53,544 bases of DNA, taken from assembly GCA_003170275.1 (NCBI GenBank), contig PNAM01000084.1, positions 1 to 53,544 of the forward strand, in the 5' to 3' direction. A program made the translations under genes and the position numbers. The stretch is from Myxococcales bacterium (GTDB taxonomy: Bacteria; Myxococcota_A; Polyangia; Palsa-1104). Under the pieces are notes generated by a model. That model worked only from the letters and a program-made list of their open reading frames with translations, ran no database searches and was not told the DNA's origin. Positions 16,668-27,100 of this stretch are shown piece after piece; the first letter of the stretch is position 1, and each line of letters starts with the position of its first letter.

Positions 16668-19600
16668 CGGCGGCGGCGTCCCCACGCGAGCGCCAACAGC
16701 AGCGCGGCGAGGCTGTAGATCGGAGCCGGCGCGGTCGAGCTCACGTCGCAGCCGCACCCGCCACCGCCGCCGCCGGGACCGTCTCCGGACGCGCCGCCAA
16801 CTACGAAGTTGGCAGCCGACGTCCCGGTTCCGAGCGGCGTGGTCACGGTGATCGGCCCGGTGATCGCGCCGGCTGGCACGGTGGTGGTGATGGCGCTGTC
16901 GGAGCCGACGATGAACGTCGCCGCGGTGCCGGCGAACCCTACCGCAGTCGCGCCGGTCAAGTTGACGCCGGTCAGCGTCACGCTGGTGCCGATCGGTCCC
17001 GAGGCCGGCTGAAAGCCATCGATGCGCGGCGCGCCCGGCACCAGGAACGGCGTGATGGACACGTTCTCGCCCAGATCGCTGGCCACGCGGAGCGGTCCGG
17101 TCTGGGCGTAGCGCGGCACCTTGACGGTCGCAGTGGTGCCGGTGCGGCTCACGATCGGCGCGTCTTCGAAGTCGTCCACGTAGTCGCCACTGAACGCGAC
17201 GTTGAAGAAGTGATCGAAGTCGGTGCCGGTGATCGTGATCAGGTCACCGGGCTGGCCCGAGACGGGCGAGAACGACGTGATGGCCGGAATCGGCTCGGCG
17301 ATCACGGTGAACGGCGACGGCGAGCTGGCGGTTCCGGCGGCGTTCACCGCCGTGATCGGGCCGGAGGTCGCGCCCGGTGGCACGGTGACGCGCGTGCGGT
17401 TCTCGGTGGTCCAAAGGATGCGCGCGGGCGTGCCGTTGAAGCGGATCTCGTCGAGCCCGGTGAAGCCGACGCCGACCAACTCGATGTAGTGGCCGATCCC
17501 GCCCGCGGCCGGATTGAAGTCGGTGAGCATCGGCGTCGCCGGAGCTACCACGGTGAACATCGTCGACCCGATCGAGTCGCCGCCGGTGGTCGCGACGCGC
17601 AGCCGGCCGGTGCGCGCGCCCGGCGGCACCAACGCGATCAGGTTGTTCGCGTCCTGCACGTTGGTGGCGCAGGTGATGCCCCTGAACTCGGCGGTCGCTC
17701 CGTCTGCGAACCCGCTGCCGACGATCGCGATCGCGTCGCCCGGCTTGCCGGAAGCCGGCGTCACGCTCGAGATCACCGGCGCGGCGAGCACGGTGAAGGG
17801 CGCTGACGAGGTGGCCGTGCCTTGCGAATTGATCACGGTGATGGCCCCGGTGGTGGCCTCGCGCGGCGCGGCGGCGTAGATCTGGGTCGGCGGCGTGGCG
17901 ACGAAGAAGTAGACCGCGTCGACGCCGTTGAACTTGACTGCGTCCACGCTGTCGAATGTGCCGTGGAGGGTCACTGCAGCGGTCGCTCGACCGCTCAGTG
18001 GAAAGAAGCCGGTCAGCACCGGCTGCGTCGCTGCCTGCACCGTGAGCGTCTGCGTCGTGGTGACGGTCGAACCGGGTGACGTGAGCGTGAGCGGGCCGGT
18101 CTTGGACAAAGGCGGTACTACGAAGGTGAGCTGCGTGTCGCTCTGGGTGAGCGGCCCGACGCTGGCGTTCTGCAGGTTGATGTCGCTGATCGCGCTCAGG
18201 TTCGCGCCGGTGAGCGTGACCAGGTCTCCGATCTTGGCGGTGCTCGGCGCGATCGCCGTCAACACCGGCGAAGCGAGCACGACGAACGGGTCGGCGCTCG
18301 AGGCGGTGCCGCGCGGCGTGGTCACGGTGATCACTCCGGTCGAGGCGCCCACTGGCACCACCGTCGTGAACGACGGATCCGATTGCACGTCGAAGGTGGT
18401 GGGCGTCCCATTGAAGGTGACCTGGGTCGCCCCGGTAAAGCCGACGCCGCTCACCTGAACCTGCGACCCCACGCCGAGACCGCCCGGCTGAAAGGCGGCG
18501 ATGCGCGGCGCCACCAGCGCTGCGCCGCCGGTGACGGTGAACGGCCCGACCGTGCTGTTGGAAACGTTCTGCCCGACGACCGTGATCGAGCCGTCGATCG
18601 CGCCGGCGGGCACCACGGCGGTGAGGTGGCTATCGTCGACGAGCGCGAAGGTCGCGCTCGAGTTGGGCTGGAATAGCACCTGGGTCGCAGCGCCGAATTG
18701 CAGGCCGGTGAGCGTCACGGTGTCGCCCGGCTTGCCGCTCTTCGGCGCGTACGAAAGGATGATCGTCGGCGGCGTCGGCGTAAACGTTCCCGCGGAGGTC
18801 GTCGTGCCGGCGTTGGTGACCATCGTGATCGGCCCGGCGGGCATCCCCGCGATCGCGCTGATGTCCACGGTGCTGTCGCTGGTGACGCTCTGGTAGCCGC
18901 CGCCGTAGCCGCCAATCTTGTATCCGGTCGTGCCGATCAGGTTGGTGCCGGTGACCATCACGTTCGTCCCCACCTGCCCGGTGGCTGGCGTGAAGCTGGC
19001 GACGGTGGGCGGGCCGCTCGAGAGCAGCTGAAAGGGATCGTTCGGATTCTGCGAATAGGCGGTCGCTGCCGGCAGGGCGATGTAGATCTGCCCCGGCGTG
19101 GCAGCCGCCGGCACCTTGGCGGTGACCACCAGGTCGGAGACCGTGTCGGGCGCGATCGAGCCGCTGCCGAAATACACCAGCGTCGCGCCGGTGAGGCCGG
19201 TTCCGTTGATGGTGATCGCATCGCCCACCTTGCCGCTCGCGGGCTGGGTGCCGGTGATGATCGGCTGCGGGTTCACGGTCACCGTCTGGGTCGAGACCGC
19301 CGTGCCGACGTTATTGGTGATCGAGATCGCGCCGGTCGTCGGCTGGCTCGGCGAGAGCGTCATCGTCGTGCTGTCGCCGCCGGGATAGTGGTTCACCAGC
19401 AGGCCGCCGATCTTCACCTGGGTCACGTGCCTGAAGTTGGTCCCGGTGACGGTGATCTGCGAGTCGCCGGCGTTCACGCTCGAGGGCGCCACCAGGGTCA
19501 CGGTCGGCAAGCCCGAGGCGAGCAGAGCGAGCAGATTGCTCGAGTCGTCGCCCATCGGCGTCTGGATGCGGATCTGGCCGTCGGTGGCGGCGGCCGGAAC

Positions 19601-20374
19601 GGTGAGCGTCACCGTCGAGTCGTTGACCACGGTGTAGACCGCGGCGGCGCCGCCCAGGTTCACGATGGTTGCGCCGGTGAAGTGCGCACCGCTCACCGTG
19701 ATCAGATCGCCGGCCTTGGCGGCGGGGGGCGTGACGCTGACGATGCGCGGCTCGGCCAGCCCGACGAAGCTCACGCTCGACGTCGCGGTGCCGATGTTGT
19801 TGGTCACGGTGATCGACCCGGTGCCGGCGCCTCGCGGGATTCCGAGCTGCAGCTGCGTGTCGCTCTGGACGCTCACGAACAGCGCGGGAAAGCCGTTGAC
19901 GGTGCCGCTCGTGACGCCAGCGAAGTTGGTGCCGGTGACCGTGGTTCCAGAGCCGCCGCCCGAGGTCTTGGGATTGAAGTCGGTGATGGTGGGCGCGGCG
20001 GTGCTCGAGACGGCAAACGCCAGGTTGCTCTGGACGCTGCCGACCGGGGTGGTGACGGTGATCGCGCCCGAGACGGCACCGGCGGGGACGGTCGCGGTGA
20101 GCTGCACGTCGGAGTCGACGGTGAAGGTGGAGGCCGGCGCGGCGCCGAACACGATCTGCGTGGTGCCGGTGAGCCCGCCGCCCAGCAGCTTGATCGAGTC
20201 GCCCGGCTTGCCGGCCGTCGGCTGGAACATGTTCACGTAGGGGAATTGCGCGTTCGGGTGCGGCGCAGGCGGGCTCTTGCCGCCGAGCGCCTGGACTGAA
20301 GAGGGCGACGGCGCTGGCTCCGACGAGGAGCAGCCGATCAGCAACAGGGTCGCGAGAAACAGACGAGTGGACAT
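16622..20374 (-). CDS. Giant IPT/TIG-repeat lipoprotein with MYXO-CTERM tail
   Basis: 1250 residues. N-terminal lipobox LLLIGCSSS (Cys15). From about residue 44 to 1195 there are 14 IPT/TIG immunoglobulin-like repeats of 78-90 residues, each with a P-x(3)-G-x(2)-G core and ending in GxxTSxxxFxV. A Gly-rich spacer leads to GCGCDV (Cys1207, Cys1209), a membrane helix and RRRR (1233-1236): a MYXO-CTERM sorting signal, but with an extra 14-residue tail (QRSGRT and on) where most such proteins end at the Arg cluster. Likely a cell-surface adhesion or structural protein. Having both a lipobox and a sorting tail is odd. Confidence 0.88.
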   Translation of the reverse strand: MSTRLFLATLLLIGCSSSEPAPSPSSVQALGGKSPPAPHPNAQFPYVNMFQPTAGKPGDSIKLLGGGLTGTTQIVFGAAPASTFTVDSDVQLTATVPAGAVSGAITVTTPVGSVQSNLAFAVSSTAAPTITDFNPKTSGGGSGTTVTGTNFAGVTSGTVNGFPALFVSVQSDTQLQLGIPRGAGTGSITVTNNIGTATSSVSFVGLAEPRIVSVTPPAAKAGDLITVSGAHFTGATIVNLGGAAAVYTVVNDSTVTLTVPAAATDGQIRIQTPMGDDSSNLLALLASGLPTVTLVAPSSVNAGDSQITVTGTNFRHVTQVKIGGLLVNHYPGGDSTTMTLSPSQPTTGAISITNNVGTAVSTQTVTVNPQPIITGTQPASGKVGDAITINGTGLTGATLVYFGSGSIAPDTVSDLVVTAKVPAAATPGQIYIALPAATAYSQNPNDPFQLLSSGPPTVASFTPATGQVGTNVMVTGTNLIGTTGYKIGGYGGGYQSVTSDSTVDISAIAGMPAGPITMVTNAGTTTSAGTFTPTPPTIILSYAPKSGKPGDTVTLTGLQFGAATQVLFQPNSSATFALVDDSHLTAVVPAGAIDGSITVVGQNVSNSTVGPFTVTGGAALVAPRIAAFQPGGLGVGSQVQVSGVGFTGATQVTFNGTPTTFDVQSDPSFTTVVPVGASTGVITVTTPRGTASSADPFVVLASPVLTAIAPSTAKIGDLVTLTGANLSAISDINLQNASVGPLTQSDTQLTFVVPPLSKTGPLTLTSPGSTVTTTQTLTVQAATQPVLTGFFPLSGRATAAVTLHGTFDSVDAVKFNGVDAVYFFVATPPTQIYAAAPREATTGAITVINSQGTATSSAPFTVLAAPVISSVTPASGKPGDAIAIVGSGFADGATAEFRGITCATNVQDANNLIALVPPGARTGRLRVATTGGDSIGSTMFTVVAPATPMLTDFNPAAGGIGHYIELVGVGFTGLDEIRFNGTPARILWTTENRTRVTVPPGATSGPITAVNAAGTASSPSPFTVIAEPIPAITSFSPVSGQPGDLITITGTDFDHFFNVAFSGDYVDDFEDAPIVSRTGTTATVKVPRYAQTGPLRVASDLGENVSITPFLVPGAPRIDGFQPASGPIGTSVTLTGVNLTGATAVGFAGTAATFIVGSDSAITTTVPAGAITGPITVTTPLGTGTSAANFVVGGASGDGPGGGGGGCGCDVSSTAPAPIYSLAALLLALAWGRRRRQRSGRTCEGPDAGE
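16800..20245 (-). repeat. Fourteen tandem IPT/TIG domain repeats within the gene
   Basis: Counting the recurring pattern of a start like ITxFxPxSGxxGDxVTxTG and an end like GxITVTTxxGTxxS gives 14 units. Several neighbouring units share nearly the same wording (for example TGPITVTTPLGTGTS and TGVITVTTPRGTASS), which suggests duplication within the gene. Boundaries are approximate. Confidence 0.8.
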
Positions 20375-20380
20375 CCGCGC

Positions 20381-20386
20381 AGGATA
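20381..20386 (-). promoter_or_regulatory. -10 box of a likely leaderless promoter (IPT/TIG gene)
   Basis: TATCCT (20386-20381) ends six bases before ATG 20374, with GCGCGG between and no ribosome site. No good -35 was seen. Confidence 0.4.
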
Positions 20387-20402
20387 TCAGACGCGGGACA
20401 GC

Positions 20403-21712
<1,310 letters not shown>

Positions 21713-21725
<13 letters not shown>

Positions 21726-21741
21726 GGGAAGGTTCTAGGCT
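21713..21741 (+). promoter_or_regulatory. Promoter of the RsmB-like gene
   Basis: TCGACG (21713-21718), 17 bases, TAGGCT (21736-21741), then 11 bases to ATG 21753, leaving a leader of only a few bases. It is face to face with the gdhA promoter. Confidence 0.45.
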
Positions 21742-21761
21742 CTGCACCGCCGATGCGTCAA
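21732..21761 (-). promoter_or_regulatory. Leaderless-type promoter of glutamate dehydrogenase
   Basis: TTGACG (21761-21756), 18 bases, TAGAAC (21737-21732), then six bases to ATG 21725. The -35 lies inside the first codons of the divergent methyltransferase gene, and the -10 overlaps that gene's own -10 box. Confidence 0.55.
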
Positions 21762-23084
21762 CCGAATTTACGAGCTGGAAACACGCCGCACCGCGTCGCA
21801 CTCGAAGACGCCGCGCGCGACGGGCGCGTGCGCAACAAGGTGCTCGAGATCTACGGCCGTGCCGACGCGGATTGGGCGCAGGCGCCGCTGGTGCTCGGGC
21901 GCGCGTTTCGCGCCGCGCGGGAGCTGCGATCGCACGAGCGCCGCTTCGTCGGCGAGGCGGTCTACGGGATGATCCGCTGGCGGCGCCGGCTGGCGTTCGC
22001 CGCGCTCGGCACGCACGACGCCCCGCACCTCGCGCTCTACCTGGTGTGGCTGCACGGCGAGCACGGCACTTCGCCGGCGCTCGAGACCGAGCTGCGCGCC
22101 TCGGGCATCGATCCGCGCGCGCTCGGCGAGGCGGCCACCGCGCGCATCGATCAGATCACCGATCAGATCGTGCGCCTGGGCGTGCGCGAGTCCTATCCCG
22201 ACTGGCTGGTGCGCCGCGTGGTCGACGAGCGGGGCCGGGACGACGCGCTGCGCCTCCTGCAGGCGATGAACCGACGCGCGCCGCTCACCGTGCGCGCCAA
22301 CCGGCTGAAGAACACGCGCGAAGAGCTGCAGGCGCGGCTGGAAATCGAAAAGGTGGGATCCCACGCATCTCCGTTGGCGGCCGACGGTCTCGAGCTCGAC
22401 ACGCACCTGAACGCGTTCGGGCTCACCGCGTTCAAGGAAGGTCGCTTCGAGATGCAGGACGCCGGCTCGCAGCTGATCGCCGAGCTGGTCGCGCCGCCGC
22501 CGCGCGGCCAGGTGCTCGACGCGTGCGCGGGCGCGGGCGGCAAGACGCTGGCGCTCGGCGCGCTGATGGCCAACCGCGGCCGGCTGGTGGCCCTCGACGT
22601 GACCGAGCGCAAGCTCACCGAGCTGCGCGAGCGCGCGCGCCGCGCCGGCCTGACCAACGTGCAGGCGCTGCTCGCGAGCGAGCTGCTTGCGCGGCAGCCG
22701 CCGTCGCTGTTCGATCGCGTGCTATGCGACGCGCCGTGCTCCGGCCTCGGCGTGTTACGTCGCAGCCCCGAGGCGCGCTGGCGCCTGCAGCCCGCCGAGC
22801 TCGACGAGCTACCGCGCACGCAGCGGCAGATCCTCGAGACCTACGCGCCGCTGGTGGCGGTCGGCGGGCGCCTGATCTACGCCACCTGCACGGTCGAGGC
22901 CGCCGAGAACGATCAGGTGGTCGACGGCTTCCTCGCCGCGCACCCCGAGTTCGAGGAGGTGCTGGCCAAGGAGATCCTCGGCTCGGCGCGCGCGCTGGCG
23001 ATTGGCGACGGTCGGCGCCTGCGTCTGTTGCCGCACGTGCACGACACCGACGGTTTCTTCGCCGCGGTCGTGCGCCGCCGCTGA
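21753..23084 (+). CDS. rsmB: RsmB-like 16S rRNA (cytosine-C5) methyltransferase
   Basis: SAM-dependent 5-methylcytosine RNA methyltransferase of the RsmB/NSUN family. 443 residues. The first 150 are the NusB-like helical domain (RRFVGEAVYGMIRWRRRL). The SAM loop is VLDACAGAGGKTLALG from about residue 254. The two catalytic cysteines are Cys329 in DAPCSGLGVLRR and Cys379 in YATCTVEAAEND. The C-terminus DTDGFFAAVVRR is typical. The ATG at 21753 was chosen from the promoter position; an in-frame open stretch far upstream lacks coding character. Specificity for C967 is inferred from the family. Confidence 0.93.
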   Translation: MRQPNLRAGNTPHRVALEDAARDGRVRNKVLEIYGRADADWAQAPLVLGRAFRAARELRSHERRFVGEAVYGMIRWRRRLAFAALGTHDAPHLALYLVWLHGEHGTSPALETELRASGIDPRALGEAATARIDQITDQIVRLGVRESYPDWLVRRVVDERGRDDALRLLQAMNRRAPLTVRANRLKNTREELQARLEIEKVGSHASPLAADGLELDTHLNAFGLTAFKEGRFEMQDAGSQLIAELVAPPPRGQVLDACAGAGGKTLALGALMANRGRLVALDVTERKLTELRERARRAGLTNVQALLASELLARQPPSLFDRVLCDAPCSGLGVLRRSPEARWRLQPAELDELPRTQRQILETYAPLVAVGGRLIYATCTVEAAENDQVVDGFLAAHPEFEEVLAKEILGSARALAIGDGRRLRLLPHVHDTDGFFAAVVRRR

Positions 23085-23088
23085 CCCG

Positions 23089-23448
23089 CTAGCGGGAGGC
23101 GGTCGCGCGGCGCTTCCAGTGCGGGCGGTGGAACACCCAGCTGCCGCCCTCGTTGGCGTAGCTCGCGCGCACGTACTCGTAGTCCGACTTGCCCTGCACC
23201 CAACGTCCGTCGCGCCAGACGTAGTTGCCGTCCAGGTAGTCCCAGTAGCCGCTCACCCAGATGAAGCCATAGCCGGGGGCGCTCGGCTTCGACGCCTCTT
23301 CCTTCTCCGCGGGAGGGGCCGCGTTCACCTGCACGGTGAGGGCGTTCTTGGTGTCCCCCGACGAGCTCTCCGATGAGATCAGGCCGCAACCGGTGGCCGA
23401 GAGCAGCGAGAGCGAGAGTCCGAAAACGAATGCCAGCTTACGATTCAT
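23089..23448 (-). CDS. YXWGXW-repeat-type lipoprotein
   Basis: 119 residues. Signal with lipobox SATGC (Cys21). After a low-complexity spacer the mature part is rich in Trp, Tyr and Gly (FIWVSGYWDY, GNYVWRDGRWVQG, GSWVFHRPHW), the pattern of YXWGXW-motif proteins found in Myxococcota and Proteobacteria, whose function is unknown. ATG 23448 has a good AGGAGA site. The gene ends four bases from the end of the convergent rsmB. Confidence 0.8.
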   Translation of the reverse strand: MNRKLAFVFGLSLSLLSATGCGLISSESSSGDTKNALTVQVNAAPPAEKEEASKPSAPGYGFIWVSGYWDYLDGNYVWRDGRWVQGKSDYEYVRASYANEGGSWVFHRPHWKRRATASR

Positions 23449-23480
23449 GGGTCTCCTATGTAAAATTACAGTACCTCTGC

Positions 23481-23510
23481 ATCGTAGAGGATCTCGGGCG
23501 GGGTCGTCAA
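23481..23510 (-). promoter_or_regulatory. Promoter of the YXWGXW lipoprotein gene
   Basis: TTGACG (23510-23505), 18 bases, TACGAT (23486-23481). The leader is about 25-30 bases and ends in the AGGAGA site, a conventional arrangement. Confidence 0.55.
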
Positions 23511-23516
23511 GACGGA

Positions 23517-23544
23517 TTGCCTGTTGCGAGAATACAGGTAGGAT
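23517..23544 (+). promoter_or_regulatory. Promoter of the first TetR gene
   Basis: TTGCCT (23517-23522), 16 bases, TAGGAT (23539-23544), ten bases before ATG 23555. Back to back with the lipoprotein promoter, so one bound regulator could affect both. Confidence 0.5.
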
Positions 23545-23554
23545 ACGCAACGAC

Positions 23555-24172
23555 ATGCCGAACGCCGTCAAGAAAGAGGGGAGCCGCGAGCGGATCCTCG
23601 ACGGTGCGGCAGAGGAATTCGCGCTCGCGGGCTTCTCGGGCGCGCGCATCGACCGCATCGCCCGGCGCACCCAGCTGAACGTGCGGATGATCTACTACCA
23701 CTTCGGATCGAAGAAGGGCCTCTACCGCGCGGTGCTGCAGAGCATCTACGAGGAAGCGGTCAAGATCATCGAGGCCACGCGAAAGGACTGCGATCCGACG
23801 CTCGCGGCGCTTGGGCTGTACTTCGATCTGCTCACCGATCAGCCGCGCTTCGCCGACGTGCTGGTACGCGAGGTCCTCGACGGCGGCAAGCACCTGAAGG
23901 CGCTGTTCAAGGATCGCCCCGAGCTGTTCCTCAAGGTGCATCAGCACGCGCACCACATCGTCTCGGCGGGCATGGAGCAGGGTCACCTGCGGCAGATGGA
24001 CGCCGCGATGGTGGTGACCTCGCTGATCTCGATCGTGTGCTTCATGAGCGCCGCGCGCGGCTCGATGGGGGTGTTCCTCGACGGGCGCGTGCCGGATCCG
24101 GCGGCGTTCAAGAGCCACCTGTTCCAGCTCCTGCTCGACGGGATCCGCCAGCACCCCACCGCGCCAAGCTAG
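23555..24172 (+). CDS. TetR-family transcriptional regulator
   Basis: 205 residues. The DNA-binding domain is at residues 9-55 (RERILDGAAEEFALAGFSGARIDRIARR, then NVRMIYYHFGSKKGLYRAVL, the helix-turn-helix and the YYHF signature). The C-terminal ligand domain has a TetR_C-like LLDGI end; the ligand is unknown. It may control itself and the divergent YXWGXW lipoprotein gene. Its TAG stop shares a CTAG palindrome with the TAG stop of the convergent fused-protein gene. Confidence 0.9.
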   Translation: MPNAVKKEGSRERILDGAAEEFALAGFSGARIDRIARRTQLNVRMIYYHFGSKKGLYRAVLQSIYEEAVKIIEATRKDCDPTLAALGLYFDLLTDQPRFADVLVREVLDGGKHLKALFKDRPELFLKVHQHAHHIVSAGMEQGHLRQMDAAMVVTSLISIVCFMSAARGSMGVFLDGRVPDPAAFKSHLFQLLLDGIRQHPTAPS

Positions 24173-27100
24173 GGTAGCGCGCTGATCTGCAGGGTGCCGA
24201 GGGCGCCCGAGCCGTTCTCGCGGTCGTAGACGAACTGCGACAGGTACAGCTTGCCCGAGTCGGCGGTGATGTGCGGCCACCAGCCGTAGCCGGCGACGCC
24301 GGTGACCACCGGGGTGTGGGTCCACGAGCTGCCGCCGCGGCGCGCCTCGAGGAGATCCGAGACCTGCTGGTCCTGGTAGACGACGCGCGGGTTGCCGCCG
24401 TCGAGCACCAGGGCCGCGCCGGCGCCCACCGGGTGCGGTCCGTCGTCGCGCACGCCGTCGTCGATCACCTCGGCGGTCATGAGCGCCGTGCCGCCCGAGA
24501 CGGTCTTGTACAGCAGGCGATCGCCTACAGCGTCCACGTAGGCGACGTGCAGCGTGCCGTCCATCGCCGCCTGCGCGCTGCAGAACTGCCCGACGTCGGT
24601 GGTCGGATCGTTGCCGTCGAGGATCGAGACGGTGAAGGTGCCGCCCGGCGCGCCGGTGGCGAGCTTGAGGTCGCCTTGCGAGTGATCGTAGTAGATGAGG
24701 TCGAGCTTTCCGTTGACCCGACGCGCCTGCGTGAACAGCCCGGTGCCTTCCGGGAGATCGGGCGCCTTGGGCGTGGCGAGGAACGCGGTGCACACGGTTG
24801 CGATGCACGCCTGGGTGTCGGCGCACGCGGTGGCGCAGGGCGCGGCGTCGACGGTCACGCAGGTCGAGATCGAAGGGTCGCCGTTGGGCATCATGTTGAC
24901 CATCGCGGTCTGGACGCACGCAGTTCCGGCGCCGCAATGGCCGGCGCACGGGATGGCGGTGGAGTCGACCTTGCTGATCGTCCAGTCGGCGTCGCCGGGG
25001 TTGGCGTTGGTGGCGGTGGCCAGGCGCAGCTCGCTCTTGAACCCGCTCTTGCCGTCGGAGATGCCAGTGGCCATGTAGGCGATCGACGGGATGTCGGCGT
25101 CGTCGAGCGTGAGCGCCGCGTACAGCCCGACCTGGACGTTGTTGGCGCCGGTCTCGACGGTGCTCACGCGGAAATGGCCGGGCCCGGCGGCGAACTTGAG
25201 CGCCGCGTTGGTGACGTCGTAATAGGCGATGCGCGGCTCGCCCGCCTTGGTGAGCGCGATCGAGGTGTACAGGCCGACGTCGGGGCCGGGGTCGTTGATG
25301 CCGTGGCGGTAGTCCCCGGGCGTGTCGACCGGCGCGGTCAGATCCACGCCGTCGATGTCCTGCCAGCTCACCGGCTTCGAGAGATCCTTGATGTGCGCGT
25401 AGACCAGATCGCCGACCGAGTCGTCGTAGGCGCTGACGAAGAACTCGCCGTTGCGCGCGACCACGTCGTGGAAGCGGCCGATTTCGTCGATGTTGTTGAC
25501 GAACTCGCCCTTGCCGAGCCCGTCGTTGCAGCCGGCCAGGCCCAGCAGCACGAACAGCGCCAGCCGTCGCCGGCGCACCACGAACAGGCCGCTCAGGGCG
25601 GCCAGGATCAAGAGCAGCCCGCCCGTCGGTGACGGCGCCGCGCCGCCCACGTCGCAGCCGCAGCCGCTCGCCGCCGGCGCGGTGGTGCGGCCGTGGAACT
25701 GGATCACCCCGATGTTGCCCGCCTCGTCGCGCGCCTGCACGTCGATGGTGTCGAGTGGAATCGCCGGATCGATCGGGAGGCGATCGAGCGCCGACCACAT
25801 CGAGTACTCGCCGCCGCTGGAGCGCCAGCGATAGACCAGCGCCTCGTGAGGCGACACGCGATCGGTCGCGCTCACCACCAACTCGCCGTACGAGCCGTCG
25901 AAGCTGCCCTCGGGGGCGATGGTGTCGACCAGCAGCTCGACGCGCGCCGGGGTGAGGTCGAGCGACTCGGGCACGCCGGCCGCCCGCGCGCGCACGTCGA
26001 CGTGGTGCCGTCCCTGCAACCACAAGAGCGGGTGCGTGACGTCGAGCGTGGTCGCGCTGGTGAACGGTGACCATCCGCTCTCGTCGACCTGATACGAGAA
26101 CTCGAGCGGCAGCCCGTCGATGCTCTGCCCGCCGAGCTGCAGGCGCGCTTGAGGCTGCGCTGCGCTGCGCGCGTCGACGGCGAACCCGCGCGTGGCCGGC
26201 AGCGTGAGCTCGATCAAGCGGGCCTCGGTCTCGGCGCCGAGCGACAGCGGCGTGCCGGTGGAGAGGTTGGCGAAGATCGAGAGATACTGGTTGGCGCCGT
26301 CGGTGTCCGGATCGGTGGAGGTGATCGCGATCGGCTTGATGTTGATGCCCATCAGCGCGGGCAGCGCGATTGGCGAGAGCACCGAGCTGAGCTGCCCACC
26401 GGCCAGGCCGAGCAGCATCGGGAAGGTCTTGGCGAGATCGGCCGGCGCCTCGGCGAGCAGCTCGGAGTTGGTGACCGACACGTTGGTGAACGCCTGCGTC
26501 AGATCGCCGAGCAGCGGCACGATCTTGTTGGTGGCGTCGACGTCGAGCGCGACCGGCAGCTCGAGATCGGCGGTGAGCGTCATCACCCGCACGTAGCGCT
26601 CGTCGACGAACGCGAAGAAGTCGATGTTGAAGTTGGGAACGTGGATGTGCAGCAGCGCGTCGTCGATGATCTTCTGCCCGTTCACGTCGAGCTTGAAGGT
26701 GCCCTTGCCCATCGAGAAGGTGGGCGGATCCTGCGGCCTGATCACCAGGAACATCGGCGCGTCCTTGCCGTGCACCAGATCGCCGAGCGATGGGATCACC
26801 ACGCCGATGGTCTTGGCGGTGAGCAGCGCCACCGACGGGGTGCCGACGTCGAGACAGAGGGCGCCCGAGTCCCACGCCGAGAAGCCGAGCGTGTCGAGGT
26901 GGCTCCGGTGCACGCCGATGCCCAGGTGGTACCCGGTCGCGCCGTCGGGCAGCACGTCGGTGGTGAAGGTGGTCGACGGCGTGATGGGCGGCGGCGCGGC
27001 GCGGGTCCGCATGGGCACGCACGAGCTGTGCGGGTCGGCGTAGCCACCACCGAGCATGCCGAGCGACAGCCCGGTGTCGGCGCTCGCATAGCCGCCGAGC

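Noticed and set aside
25501..25670. Frameshift or assembly join at the centre of the fused surface protein
   Set aside because: The frame is continuous, both flanking motifs are complete and the topology is sensible. Read-level checking is still listed as the decisive test.
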